Shown here: piece by piece, positions 8,193-16,875 of the stretch
Layout: each line of letters opens with the position of its first letter
Position numbering within the stretch: the stretch's first letter is position 1
DNA from: Mucilaginibacter yixingensis
GTDB taxonomy: Bacteria; Bacteroidota; Bacteroidia; Sphingobacteriales; Sphingobacteriaceae
Reading direction: 5' to 3'
DNA length: 64,000 bases
NCBI RefSeq assembly: GCF_041080815.1
Contig: NZ_CP160205.1
Span: 5,022,001-5,086,000, forward strand
Translations under genes and position numbers: made by a program
Notes under the pieces: model-generated
Seen by the model: only the letters and a program-made list of their open reading frames with translations
Databases searched by the model: none
What the model was told of the DNA's origin: nothing

Positions 8193-9992
8193 ATGAAAAA
8201 TCGCTGGTTAATAGCGGCTATTTTGTTTTTTACTATGCTTACTACAACAACGCAGGCAGCAGACAGGCTGCAAATACATTATACGCTCAGTTTCCCTGAG
8301 GCGCAGGCGCATTATACCGATGTAGAAATGGATATTGCGGGCATTACCGGCCCTGCTATCGACCTGAAAATGGCCGTTTGGACGCCGGGCTCCTACCTGG
8401 TGCGCGAGTTTGCCCGCAACATTGAATCGGTTAGTGCCGAAGTGAACGGCCAGCCGTTGCGCATTGCCAAGATCAATAAAAACACCTGGCATGTAGAGCT
8501 GAACGGCGCTACTACGGTGAAAGTGCGGTACCGTATCTACTGTTTTGAGATCTCGGTACGTACGCCGTTTGTAGATACCCGCCACGGGTTCATCTCATCG
8601 GCCGCTGTTTTTATATATCCGGCCGGAGGATTGGATCAGCCTGCAACCATCAGCATAAAACCGTATGCGGGGTGGACAACGGTTTCTACCAGTTTAGATA
8701 TGGTGGGCGATGATCAGTTTACACTCGCCTCGCCAAATTACGATATCCTGTTTGACTCGCCCATTGAAGTGGGGACGCAGGATGTTACGCATTTTAACGT
8801 AGATGGTGTAAAATATGAACTGGCCATGTGTCTGGGCGGTAATTATGATAAACCGCGACTGGTAAAGGACCTGACCAAAATGGTGCAGGAAGAAACAGCC
8901 ATTTTTGGCGAAAACCCTAACCACCGCTATGTGTTCATCGTTCATAACTATAATAAAAGCGGCGGCGGTCTGGAGCATTTGAGCAGTACCGTTTTAGGTG
9001 CAACGCGTAATGGTTATACCGATGAAGCCACTTATGAGCGTTTCCTGAGCCTATGCGCACACGAGCACTTTCACTTGTGGAACGTGAAACGACTGCGCCC
9101 CTTTGTGCTGGGCCCGTTTAATTACGAGCAGGAAAACTATACTACCGATTTGTGGATTGCCGAGGGTTTTACCAATTACTACGATAACCTGGTAGTGCAC
9201 CGTATGGCGCTTTATACGCAGCAGAATTACCTGGGACAGATTGGCGGCGATATCAACAATATAGAAAACGCGCCCGGTAACCTGGTACAGCCAGTTGCTG
9301 ATGCCAGCTTTGATGCCTGGATAAAATACTATCGCCCGAATGAGAACTCGCCTAATGCAACGGTGTCCTACTACGCCAAAGGGTCTGTAGCTGCTATGAT
9401 GCTGGATCTTGAAATTATTCACGATAGCCAGGGCCAGTACTCGCTGGATGATGTGATGAGCTATACCTACAATGAGTTTTACAAAAAGCAGCAACGCGGT
9501 TATACCGATGCGGAGTTTAAACAGGCGCTGGAAAAATTTGCGGGCAAAAACCTGGATGAGTTTTACAGCAGATACATTTATGGCACAGCTGCCATAGATT
9601 ATGACCGATACCTGGGCTACGCCGGCTTTAAGCTGGTTGATGAACTGGCCGAAAGTAATACCCCTGCGCTGGGCATCAGCATCACAGCGGTGAATGCCCG
9701 TCCGGTAATTTCATCTGTGCAACGTGGCAGTGCCGCATGGGTTGACGGTTTGAATGTGAATGATGAAATAGTGGCCATAGATGGCGAAACATTTACAGAA
9801 CTGAGCGCTATGCTGGCTTACAAAACGGTGGGGCAGCAGGTGAAAGTAACCGTTATTCGAGACGGGCAGCACATTGTATTGCCGGTAACATTAAAACGCA
9901 ATGCCACCAGGCGTTACCGTATTTTGAGTATAGAAACCCCTACCGCGCAGCAGATGGCCGTGCGTAATGTTTGGCTAAAACAAAGCAATTAA
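8193..9992 (+). CDS. M61-family glycyl aminopeptidase-like metallopeptidase with PDZ domain
   Basis: The 599-residue protein has a Sec signal (MKNRWLIAAILFF..., residues 1-23), so it acts in the periplasm or outside. The N-terminal beta domain of M61 peptidases is followed by the zinc site HEHFH (residues 290-294, then LWNVKRLRP) and the downstream glutamate in WIAEGFTNYY. A PDZ domain lies near residues 490-570 (AVNARPVISSVQRGSAAW). I choose the ATG at 8193 because everything upstream is family C repeat. A TATCTTGC box at 8181-8188 leaves almost no leader, though it is a weak match. A Crp-like gene starts 6 bases after its stop. A second M61 paralog lies at 16876. Confidence 0.92.
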   Translation: MKNRWLIAAILFFTMLTTTTQAADRLQIHYTLSFPEAQAHYTDVEMDIAGITGPAIDLKMAVWTPGSYLVREFARNIESVSAEVNGQPLRIAKINKNTWHVELNGATTVKVRYRIYCFEISVRTPFVDTRHGFISSAAVFIYPAGGLDQPATISIKPYAGWTTVSTSLDMVGDDQFTLASPNYDILFDSPIEVGTQDVTHFNVDGVKYELAMCLGGNYDKPRLVKDLTKMVQEETAIFGENPNHRYVFIVHNYNKSGGGLEHLSSTVLGATRNGYTDEATYERFLSLCAHEHFHLWNVKRLRPFVLGPFNYEQENYTTDLWIAEGFTNYYDNLVVHRMALYTQQNYLGQIGGDINNIENAPGNLVQPVADASFDAWIKYYRPNENSPNATVSYYAKGSVAAMMLDLEIIHDSQGQYSLDDVMSYTYNEFYKKQQRGYTDAEFKQALEKFAGKNLDEFYSRYIYGTAAIDYDRYLGYAGFKLVDELAESNTPALGISITAVNARPVISSVQRGSAAWVDGLNVNDEIVAIDGETFTELSAMLAYKTVGQQVKVTVIRDGQHIVLPVTLKRNATRRYRILSIETPTAQQMAVRNVWLKQSN

Positions 9993-9998
9993 GCCCCC

Positions 9999-10571
9999 AT
10001 GTCGTTCCAGTTGATATTAGATAACGTTAGCAAGCACATTCAGTTGACGGATGAGGAAAAGGAGCACTTTACTTCATTGCTAAAACCGTTTAAGCTGAAG
10101 CGTAAACAGTTTTTAATGCATGATGGCGATGTGTGCAAGCAATCGGCCTTTGTAACTTCGGGCTGTTTGCGCAGCTATAATGTGGACAAGAACGGCCTGG
10201 AGCATGTCATCGCCTTCGCCCCGGCTGATTGGTGGATGGCTGATATGTACAGCCTCATTAGCGGCAGGCCGGGTACGCTTAATATTGAGGCCATGGAAGA
10301 AACCGAAATGCTGATGCTGAGCAAGGCAGATCAATTACAACTTTACCAGGATCTGCCCAAGTTTGAGCGCTTCTTCCGCATTCTGGCCGAGAACTCGTTG
10401 GTGGCCCATCAACAACGTCTGATAGACCGTTTGAGCCTGACGGGACAGGAGCGTTACGATAAATTTTGCCAGCGCTACCCAACGTTGATCCACCACATCC
10501 CGCAAAAGCAGGTGGCGGCTTATATAGGCGTTAGTCCCGAGTTTTTGAGCAGGATGAGGGCGAAGCGGTAG
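9999..10571 (+). CDS. Crp/Fnr-family transcriptional regulator
   Basis: The 190-residue protein has a cyclic-nucleotide-binding-type beta-barrel (residues about 25-115, with GCLRSYNVDKNG and an EHVIAFAPADWW segment) and a C-terminal helix-turn-helix (QKQVAAYIGVSPEFLSRMRAK). This is the typical short Crp/Fnr regulator common in Bacteroidota. The residues that bind cAMP in E. coli Crp are not recognisable, so the effector is unknown. It sits 6 bases downstream of the M61 peptidase gene and is probably co-transcribed. The helix-turn-helix is at the extreme C terminus with few residues after it. Confidence 0.88.
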   Translation: MSFQLILDNVSKHIQLTDEEKEHFTSLLKPFKLKRKQFLMHDGDVCKQSAFVTSGCLRSYNVDKNGLEHVIAFAPADWWMADMYSLISGRPGTLNIEAMEETEMLMLSKADQLQLYQDLPKFERFFRILAENSLVAHQQRLIDRLSLTGQERYDKFCQRYPTLIHHIPQKQVAAYIGVSPEFLSRMRAKR

Positions 10572-10622
10572 TTGTTCGGTCCATAGAGCATAGTAATTAG
10601 TTAGCAAGCAAAGAGCGAGGGC

Positions 10623-10708
10623 TGTCATCCTGAGCCTGTCGAAGGGCGTGTGGTGGGTAATCGCACGATAAAAGGCCACCGCGCGTGTTTCGACAAGCTC
10701 AACATGAC
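10623..10708. repeat. Inverted-repeat element, family D (copy 1)
   Basis: The arms GTCATCCTGAGCCTGTCGAAG and GTTTCGACAAGCTCAACATGAC are inverted complements. Another full copy lies at 21977-22097 and a half copy at 20159-20182. Confidence 0.85.
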
Positions 10709-10733
10709 ACCCTTTTCCTGAATTCCCAACACC

Positions 10734-10783
10734 AGTGGCGTCTTCGCGAGTGACGACTATCTGGCGGCCTCTGGCCGCTGTCA
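10734..10783 (+). repeat. Double-hairpin repeat, family E (copy 1)
   Basis: The consensus is a first hairpin (CTCGCGTCTTCGCGAG), the linker TGACGACTATCT and a second hairpin (GCGGCCTCTGGCCGC). This copy is degenerate in the 5' arm. Its final TCA is also the TGA stop codon of the minus-strand helicase. Confidence 0.8.
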
Positions 10784-13354
10784 GAGGCCCTTTTTCCGCG
10801 ACGTCCTTGCCGAAAATTTTTTCTTTTCACCTTCAGGACGCTCTTTGGTTTTTACCCCTTCGGCACCATATTGGCGGGCCATTTTTGCTACGCGCTCCTC
10901 CATTGTTTCGGTGGTCAGCTTTTCGCGACCGAGGCTATCGACCATAATGGGGAACGCAAATGGCGTTGGGCGTTCAATTTCTTTTAGGATGATGCTTTGC
11001 TGGCTGATGCGTTGTAGGGCCGCCCGCAGACGAAATTCTTCTAGTTGAAAAGCCAGGGCCTCGTTATAGGCCTGGCGTACCAGCAGATTATCGGGCTCAT
11101 ATTCGCTAAAGACCTCGAAGAGCAAGGAGGTTGATGCCTGCAGGTGCTTGTTGCGAATGGTTTGACCGGGATAACCGGTAAATACCAGTCCGCCGATGTG
11201 GGCGATGTCTCTGAATTTGCGACGCGCCATCTCGTTAGCGTTGAGGCTGTGCTGAATATCATCTATCAAGTTATGGATACTAAACAGGTCGTCTGTTTCT
11301 AACGCTTCGCGGATAGGGATTTCTTCGTCGGTCAGCAATTCAAAACCATAATCATTCATGGCGATGGAGTAGCTGGCGCTTTTGAGTTTAGAGATACGAT
11401 AGGCCAGCAGCGATGCCATCCCCTCGTGCACCAACCGGCCCTCAAAAGGATAGAATAGCAGGTGATGCCCATCCTCAGAATGAAAAGACTCGATCAAAAA
11501 CTCGTTGCTTTGTGGTAGGTGCGATAACTGCTCCTGCAACTTAAACAGCGGACGTAGCGCTATTACTTCCTCATCCTCCTCTACCCCGTGCGATACCTCA
11601 TCCAACTTATCTCTAAATACTGCCGAGAGTTGCGACGATAACGGCATCCTGCCCCCTGCCCAGCTGGGAATGATGCCCTTAGTTTTGTTGGATTTGCGCA
11701 CATAGGCCGTCATTTCCTTCACTTTTACAAACTCCAGGCTGCGGCCGGCAAACCAAAACACATTACCGGGTTTCAGTTTGGAGATAAAGCTTTCCTCTAT
11801 AGTTCCCAACCCGCCGCCGCTCAGCCAGGCCACGCGCAAGCTCAGCTCGCTGGTAATGGTGCCGATGCTCAACCGATGCCGCATAGCCACCCGGCGGCTG
11901 TTTACTTTGTACAGCCCGTTCTCCACCTCAACTTTTAAAAACTCGTCATACTGAGCCAGCGTTTTGCCGCCATTGGTAATAAAATCCAGCAGCTGGTTAA
12001 ATTCATCACGCCGCAAATCGGCAAAGGCAAAAGTGCTTTTTACCTCGTTATATAATTCATCGGCCCGAAATCCGTCTGATACGGCCAGTGTTACCATATA
12101 CTGGATCAGCACATCCATGGCGAGCAGAATTGGGTCTCGGCTTTCAAAAATGCCTTGCCTGATGGCCTGTTTCAACGCGGCACCCTCCAGTAGTTCCAGC
12201 GAGTGGGTGGGCACATAATAGGCCAATGATGTTGCCCCGGGGTGGTGACCGCTTCGCCCGGCGCGCTGCATAAAACGGGCCACCCCTTTGGGGCTGCCCA
12301 CTTGCACAATGGTATCCACCGGTCGAAAATCCACCCCAAGGTCAAGGCTCGATGTGCATACCACCACTTTCAACGCCTCGGCATGGAGGGCTTGTTCTAC
12401 CCAATTGCGCAGCTCATTATCCAACGAGCCATGATGCATGGCCATCACGCCCGCATACTCAGGGTAATTATCCAGAATAGCATGATACCAGATCTCCGAT
12501 TGCGAGCGGGTATTGCAAAAGATCAGCGTGGTTTTGCTTTTGGCCACAATCTCCATCACCCGGGGCAGCAGCTTGATGCCAATATGTCCTGACCATGAGT
12601 AGCTTTCCACATCATCCGGTATCACCGATTTGATGACCAGCTTTTTATCAATATGCGCACGGATAAGTTTGATGCGTTGCGCCGGGAAGTTGTTGCCCAG
12701 CAGTACTTCTGCCGCTTGCTCCAGGTTGCCGATGGTTGCGCTGATGCCCCAGATGCTTACCCCGCCGTTAACCCCGTTCGTTCCCTCTCCTTCGGAGAGG
12801 GCTAGGGAGAGGTGTCTCAGCCTCGATAACCCTAACTCAACCTGCACACCACGCTTAGTGCCCAGCAGCTCGTGCCATTCATCTATCACCACCACCTCCA
12901 GGTTTTGAAACAATTTGGGATATTCTTTCTGAGCCAGCATCAGGTGCAGACTTTCTGGGGTGGTGAGCAGCACTTCAGGCAGCTTTTTTTTGATGGATGC
13001 TTTTTCGGCAGCAGAGGTATCGCCGGTTCGGGTGGCTACCGTCCACGGCAGGCCCAGTTCGGCGCAGGCTTCCTGCATGGCTTTGCGGATATCGTTGGTC
13101 AACGCCCGCAGCGGGGTGATCCACAGCATGAGCAGTCCGTTGTTGCTGCGCGTCAGGTAATCATTGGGGTGGCGGTTAATGTAGCCAGCCAAAAAAGGCA
13201 TAAATAGCGCAAATGTTTTGCCGCTGCCCGTAGGTGCATTAAGCAAACCGGAGTTACCGCCCAAATAGGCTTCCTCCATTTCTTGCTGAAACGGAAACTG
13301 GTGCCAGCCCCTGCGCTGATACCATTCTTGTATTACCTGTTGTCCGGGAGTCAT
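10781..13354 (-). CDS. Lhr-like DEXH-box helicase
   Basis: The 857-residue protein is a superfamily 2 helicase of the Lhr-core type, in Bacteroidota often annotated as a ligase-associated DNA-damage helicase. It has Walker A APTGSGKT (residues 40-47), DEWH (158-161), SATIG (205-209), TSSLDLGVDF, and QRAGRSGHHPG for motif VI, then winged-helix and Lhr-specific regions. It probably unwinds DNA or RNA-DNA hybrids in repair. Usual partners (ATP-dependent ligase, exonuclease) are not in this window. I start it at 13354 (MTPGQQVIQEW). Residues about 181-191 are encoded by a family G repeat between motifs II and III, and the stop codon overlaps a family E repeat. Confidence 0.9.
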   Translation of the reverse strand: MTPGQQVIQEWYQRRGWHQFPFQQEMEEAYLGGNSGLLNAPTGSGKTFALFMPFLAGYINRHPNDYLTRSNNGLLMLWITPLRALTNDIRKAMQEACAELGLPWTVATRTGDTSAAEKASIKKKLPEVLLTTPESLHLMLAQKEYPKLFQNLEVVVIDEWHELLGTKRGVQVELGLSRLRHLSLALSEGEGTNGVNGGVSIWGISATIGNLEQAAEVLLGNNFPAQRIKLIRAHIDKKLVIKSVIPDDVESYSWSGHIGIKLLPRVMEIVAKSKTTLIFCNTRSQSEIWYHAILDNYPEYAGVMAMHHGSLDNELRNWVEQALHAEALKVVVCTSSLDLGVDFRPVDTIVQVGSPKGVARFMQRAGRSGHHPGATSLAYYVPTHSLELLEGAALKQAIRQGIFESRDPILLAMDVLIQYMVTLAVSDGFRADELYNEVKSTFAFADLRRDEFNQLLDFITNGGKTLAQYDEFLKVEVENGLYKVNSRRVAMRHRLSIGTITSELSLRVAWLSGGGLGTIEESFISKLKPGNVFWFAGRSLEFVKVKEMTAYVRKSNKTKGIIPSWAGGRMPLSSQLSAVFRDKLDEVSHGVEEDEEVIALRPLFKLQEQLSHLPQSNEFLIESFHSEDGHHLLFYPFEGRLVHEGMASLLAYRISKLKSASYSIAMNDYGFELLTDEEIPIREALETDDLFSIHNLIDDIQHSLNANEMARRKFRDIAHIGGLVFTGYPGQTIRNKHLQASTSLLFEVFSEYEPDNLLVRQAYNEALAFQLEEFRLRAALQRISQQSIILKEIERPTPFAFPIMVDSLGREKLTTETMEERVAKMARQYGAEGVKTKERPEGEKKKFSARTSRKKGL
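12783..12813 (-). repeat. Family G repeat inside the Lhr-like helicase gene (copy 2)
   Basis: The sequence CCCTCTCCTTCGGAGAGGG plus a third arm CTAGGGAGAGG matches the intergenic family G. It is in frame and encodes part of the segment LSLALSEGEG of the helicase. Confidence 0.8.
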
Positions 13355-13414
13355 TATCATCCAAACTAACAAAATAAGCTGGTTTTGGTTATATACCAAT
13401 CAAACCCGAAAATT

Positions 13415-13969
13415 ATGATCAAGAATACATTAATTCTAATGCTGATCGGGCTATCAGCATTTGGACAAACGCCTAAAAAACGGCAGGGCGTTATATCAGA
13501 CACAACTACTTACATCATCAGTAAAGAAACTAACTCCTACAAACATATAGAGCCGGGTAAGGCCATTGGCCATATTGTTTTGTTTAGCGATGCCGGCAAA
13601 TCAACCGCTGAATGGGGCGAACCTGACCGTAAGATAACAAGCGGCGATATATCGGTATCAACCTGGTATGATGAGCACGATAGTACCGGGCACTCGTTGA
13701 CTATCTACGCCGGTCAGTTAACTTCAAAGCGGCATACGGTGGATAATGTGGTGAAGCAAATTCGCATCACCTCACCCAAATATAAAACCATTAATGATGT
13801 GCGCACGGGTATGACTTTGGCTGAAATAAAAACCATCTATAAACTTGTGCCGCACCAATGGGCTGGGAGAAAAGTATATGATGATGTACGTGCCGGTATT
13901 GCTTTTGAATTTGACGGGCAGAACAAATGCACAGCTATCATAGTGCACGCGCCGAATGCGTTGTTTTAG
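13415..13969 (+). CDS. Secreted protein of unknown function
   Basis: I do not recognise this 184-residue protein. It starts with a Sec signal (MIKNTLILMLIGLSAFGQ), so it is exported. The rest is mixed alpha/beta without cysteines. The C-terminal part (NDVRTGMTLAEIKTIYKLVP) loosely resembles the small SmpA/BamE-like or PepSY-like folds in which a residue pattern GMTLAEI begins a helix, but this is weak. The start at 13415 is preferred over 13385 because it gives the signal peptide directly. It is divergent from the helicase gene and precedes the tandem His-rich pair. Confidence 0.7.
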   Translation: MIKNTLILMLIGLSAFGQTPKKRQGVISDTTTYIISKETNSYKHIEPGKAIGHIVLFSDAGKSTAEWGEPDRKITSGDISVSTWYDEHDSTGHSLTIYAGQLTSKRHTVDNVVKQIRITSPKYKTINDVRTGMTLAEIKTIYKLVPHQWAGRKVYDDVRAGIAFEFDGQNKCTAIIVHAPNALF

Positions 13970-14091
13970 GGCACCTTTGTTAACGTTTGGTTATAATTTG
14001 AATCAATTGTAACCAAGACGATACAAAACAATATTAAACTTTTGCTGTCTATTTGCTGTCCTAATACCAAACAATAAAAAAACGTACAACT

Positions 14092-14610
14092 ATGAAAAAG
14101 ATCATCTTTGGAGTTGCTTTAGTATTAAGCACCTTCACGTTCAAATTAGCCGATGCCCAGTTAAAGATCAATCTTAACTTAAACATAGGCAGCCAGCCAG
14201 AATGGGGCCCAACCGGCTATGATCATGCCGAGTATTACTATTTCCCTGATATTGATGCTTATTATTATGTGCCATCTCATCAGTATGTTTACTTTCAAAA
14301 CAATGCCTGGGTGCGCACCACTGCACTGCCTGCCCGTTACGGCAACTTTGATGTGTACAACAGCTACAAAGTAGTGCTTAACCAGCCAGAGCCATGGAGA
14401 AACGCTGCCGCTAACCGCGCTAAATACGCCAGCTTTAAAGGTCGCCGTGGCCAGGCGGTAATTCGCGATAGCCGCGACAAGAAATACACCAACCACTGGC
14501 ATGATAATGGCAACCATAACGGTTGGAACAAACAAGGTCGTGACGATCACGGTCGCCCGAACGGTCATGGTGACCATGACGATCATGATAATGGCCGCGG
14601 TCATCACTAA
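14092..14610 (+). CDS. Secreted His/Asp/Gly-rich protein, tandem paralog 1
   Basis: The 172-residue protein has a Sec signal (residues 1-22, ending KLADAQ). The folded part contains NIGSQPEWGPTGYD, then a run of aromatic residues (AEYYYFPDIDAYYYVPSHQYVY), and AVIRDSRDKKY. From about residue 130 the chain is a low-complexity tail rich in His, Asp, Asn and Gly ending GRGHH. It is a clear paralog of the next gene. The tail looks suited to binding Ni, Zn or Cu, but this is inference from composition. The aromatic domain is a recurring unnamed family in this phylum as far as I know. A terminator follows at 14643-14668, so each paralog is transcribed separately. Confidence 0.75.
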   Translation: MKKIIFGVALVLSTFTFKLADAQLKINLNLNIGSQPEWGPTGYDHAEYYYFPDIDAYYYVPSHQYVYFQNNAWVRTTALPARYGNFDVYNSYKVVLNQPEPWRNAAANRAKYASFKGRRGQAVIRDSRDKKYTNHWHDNGNHNGWNKQGRDDHGRPNGHGDHDDHDNGRGHH

Positions 14611-14642
14611 GAAACACAGATTTTTAGGTCGAAATATAGAAG

Positions 14643-14668
14643 CCCCGCCCATCCCGGCGGGGTTTTTT
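14643..14668 (+). terminator. Intrinsic terminator between the His-rich paralogs
   Basis: The stem CCCCGCC / GGCGGGG with a six-base loop is followed by six T, 33 bases after the stop of paralog 1. Confidence 0.9.
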
Positions 14669-14735
14669 GTTAAAAAAATTTAAACCTTCGTGCCTAAAAA
14701 TTGTCTTACTTCCACAATACCTATTTAACAAGACT

Positions 14736-15311
14736 ATGAAAAGGTTATTCTTATTTTCTGCATTGCTTGGCGGCCTGATGTTTGCCAAGCCCGCTGCTGC
14801 CCAGGTACACATTGGTGTACACCTGAACATTGGCAGCCAACCCGAATGGGGCCCCGTTGGTTATGATTATGTAAACTATTATTATCTGCCAGACGTAGAC
14901 GCCTATTATGATGTGCCTGCACATTGCTACGTATATGATGAAGGCGGTGTATGGGTGCATCGCGCCTATTTGCCTGGCCGTTACCGTAATTATGATGTTT
15001 ATCGTGGTTACAAAGTGGTGGTAAACCGCCCTAACCCATGGTTAAGGAATGCTTATTACCGCAACGCTTATGGCGGTTACAGAGGCAGAGGCGGCCAGGT
15101 GATTATTCGCGATAGCCGCGACGATCGCTACCGCGAGCACTGGCACGGCGATAACGGCCGTCATAACGGCTGGGGTCATGGTGACGGTAATGATCAGGGA
15201 CGCGGCCATGGAAATGGCCGGGGCCACGGTGAAGACCATGGTGGTGGAGAACACGGCCATGGTGAAGGTCATGGCAATGGCCACGGTGGTGGTCACGGGC
15301 ATCATGACTAA
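14736..15311 (+). CDS. Secreted His/Gly-rich protein, tandem paralog 2
   Basis: The 191-residue protein has a Sec signal (MKRLFLFSALLGGL..., ending AAAQ). Its core matches paralog 1 block by block (NIGSQPEWGPVGYD, YYYLPDVDAYYDVPAHCYVY, VIIRDSRDDRY). From about residue 140 the tail is almost only Gly and His with some Asp, Glu and Asn, ending GGGHGHHD; it is longer and more His-rich than in paralog 1. A lone cysteine lies in PAHCYVY. The start at 14736 gives the signal peptide; an upstream ATG at 14667 would add a non-signal sequence overlapping the terminator. Metal binding or sequestration in the periplasm is plausible but unproven. Confidence 0.75.
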   Translation: MKRLFLFSALLGGLMFAKPAAAQVHIGVHLNIGSQPEWGPVGYDYVNYYYLPDVDAYYDVPAHCYVYDEGGVWVHRAYLPGRYRNYDVYRGYKVVVNRPNPWLRNAYYRNAYGGYRGRGGQVIIRDSRDDRYREHWHGDNGRHNGWGHGDGNDQGRGHGNGRGHGEDHGGGEHGHGEGHGNGHGGGHGHHD

Positions 15312-15328
15312 ATTGGTAGTCGTGACAG

Positions 15329-15375
15329 CTAAAGCAAAAAGAGCCGGGAGATATCTTCCGGCTCTTTTTGCTTTA
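15329..15375. terminator. Bidirectional terminator
   Basis: A long stem (AAAGCAAAAAGAGCCGG / CCGGCTCTTTTTGCTTT) lies between the convergent His-rich gene and the SGNH hydrolase gene. It has A- and T-rich flanks on both sides. Confidence 0.92.
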
Positions 15376-15413
15376 GTCAAATACGTTATTGCGAGGAATG
15401 ACGTTGTGGTTTA

Positions 15414-16202
15414 TTACTGTAGTTTCTTATAAATCGCCTTTGCCCAGAAATCGCCTAAAATAACTGCGCCCTCCTTATTGGGGTGTAGAAAGAAAATGCC
15501 TTCGGCGCCGTTCTCATGCTGAAAGTTGGCTTCGGCATGTTTCCTGAAAAATCCATAAGCACGGGTATCACCCATAAATACACGACCGGGGATAGAGTCG
15601 CGGTAACTGCGCACCACCCGTTTAATGGCCGGGAAATAGGTTTGCAGGCGTTCCAGGCCTTCGGCATCATAGGTAGAGCGGTTGTGGGTGTTTTTACTAT
15701 ACCATATAGGCTGCTGAAAAATGATCTTACAACCCGGGAATTCTTCTAAAAGCTTATCGGCTATTTTGCGCAGGTTGGCACTGTAATCAACCACGGCTAC
15801 CGGTGCGCCATTGGGCCCTTTCACGGCGCTGTCATTAGTGCCTAAAATAATAGAGAAAACAAGTTGAGCCTGTTTGTCGGCAAAGCTATTGGTGGCTTCT
15901 TCTACCTGTTGAAAACATTTTGGTCCGCCGGGTAAAAAATCAACCGTTGTGCGGCCGCTGACGCCCATGTTTCTAAAATCAATCTTGCCCATGCCCTTTT
16001 GTTTTTTCAGCCAGGCAACGGTCTCTACGGGCGGTGCTTCGGTGGCCGGGTCTTTCAACCCTGCACCATGGGTAATGCTGTTACCAATAAAAACGATGTT
16101 AAAGTTTTTAGGCACGTCTGTTCTTTTTTGCGCCTGCGCAGTACCCGTACCCAGGGCAAATGCTAGTGCCAGCCCGAGCGTGGCAGATAATTTTAAGTTC
16201 AT
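15414..16202 (-). CDS. SGNH/GDSL-type secreted esterase
   Basis: The 262-residue protein has a Sec signal (cleavage near GTAQAQ, residue 25). The SGNH blocks are present: block I GNSITHG with the catalytic serine, block II glycine in GVSGRTT, block III LGTNDS, and block V HPNKEGA with the catalytic histidine. It is probably a carbohydrate or lipid esterase acting outside the cytoplasm, like sialate or acetylxylan esterases. No polysaccharide-utilisation genes are adjacent, so the substrate is open. It ends at the shared terminator and lies 17 bases downstream of the GreA/B-like gene. Confidence 0.88.
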   Translation of the reverse strand: MNLKLSATLGLALAFALGTGTAQAQKRTDVPKNFNIVFIGNSITHGAGLKDPATEAPPVETVAWLKKQKGMGKIDFRNMGVSGRTTVDFLPGGPKCFQQVEEATNSFADKQAQLVFSIILGTNDSAVKGPNGAPVAVVDYSANLRKIADKLLEEFPGCKIIFQQPIWYSKNTHNRSTYDAEGLERLQTYFPAIKRVVRSYRDSIPGRVFMGDTRAYGFFRKHAEANFQHENGAEGIFFLHPNKEGAVILGDFWAKAIYKKLQ

Positions 16203-16219
16203 AATGTTTGATGATTCGG

Positions 16220-16672
16220 TTAGATGACGTTTATAATTTGGTAGTGTTTGCCGTTCATATCAAAGCTGTCGCCTTTTTGCTTGCCCATTAGTTTTGTGCC
16301 GATGGGCGATGCCGGCGATACCGCAAAATAATCTTTCCCCTCAAACTTAATCACCCCTGCGCTGATAGACAAATAGAAGTTGCCCTTATCTGTACTGATT
16401 ACGCTTCCGGCTTGAACCTTTTCGGCCTCGCCATTGGTGCTGATGCCTTGCAGCGCAACCAGCAATTTATTGGCCTCGTTCAGTTGGGCCATCGCTCGGT
16501 TTTTTTCCTGCTGCATCATCTCGCGGGCGGTCTCATACTTGTCTCCCGCACTGCTCTTGGTTTCCTGCTCGGCACCATCCTCTGCTGATTTGAGCGCTTG
16601 CCGCCCTGTTTCCATGCGCTGCTCCACAATGTCAAGACAAAGCCGGTGAAGGTTGGTTTTTAAATTAGACAT
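16220..16672 (-). CDS. GreA/GreB-like transcription elongation factor family protein
   Basis: The 150-residue protein has an N-terminal helical, charged region (residues 1-70, a probable coiled coil) and a C-terminal FKBP-like domain of the GreA/B type (VSPASPIGTKLMGKQKGDSF). GreA and GreB reactivate backtracked RNA polymerase by inserting a coiled-coil tip into the secondary channel. The coiled coil is present but the tip acidic residues are not certain, so it may be a Gre-fold inhibitor or Rnk-like protein. It is sometimes labelled 3-oxoacyl-ACP synthase in databases, which the sequence does not support. It precedes the esterase gene by 17 bases. Confidence 0.75.
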   Translation of the reverse strand: MSNLKTNLHRLCLDIVEQRMETGRQALKSAEDGAEQETKSSAGDKYETAREMMQQEKNRAMAQLNEANKLLVALQGISTNGEAEKVQAGSVISTDKGNFYLSISAGVIKFEGKDYFAVSPASPIGTKLMGKQKGDSFDMNGKHYQIINVI

Positions 16673-16743
16673 GGGGGTGAAGATAGTAATTAGGTTTTGA
16701 AGTGAATCATGACGGAGTAATCAGGAGGCAGAAAGGATATACC

Positions 16744-16813
16744 TGTAGAGCCACATATTTGTGGCTCCTGGTGACAAGATTTTGCATGTTGGAGCCACAA
16801 ATATGTGGCTCTG
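16744..16813. repeat. Double-hairpin repeat, family F (copy 1)
   Basis: The arms GTAGAGCCACATATTTGTGGCTC and GGAGCCACAAATATGTGGCTC (shortened) are inverted, and each is itself a hairpin (AGCCACA / TGTGGCT). A second copy at 20059-20142 lies after the M28 gene, so the two copies bracket the M61-M28 gene pair. Confidence 0.85.
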
Positions 16814-16875
16814 CGAACAGCCGTTCTAAAAATTTCGGTTCAAAATCCTACCTTGAGCCCTGCTAAACACCAGGT

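Noticed and set aside
10781..13354. Ligase-associated repair operon around the Lhr-like helicase
   Set aside because: No ligase, exonuclease or phosphoesterase gene is adjacent; neighbours are unrelated, so only the helicase is called.
14179..14652. Long minus-strand frames opposite the His-rich genes
   Set aside because: They are shadows caused by the biased codon use of the His/Gly tails; they have no ribosome site and no family resemblance.
15385..15407. ATTGCGAGGAATGACG fragment resembling a family B arm
   Set aside because: Only one short, rearranged arm; too little to call as a repeat copy. A similar scrap lies near 28046.
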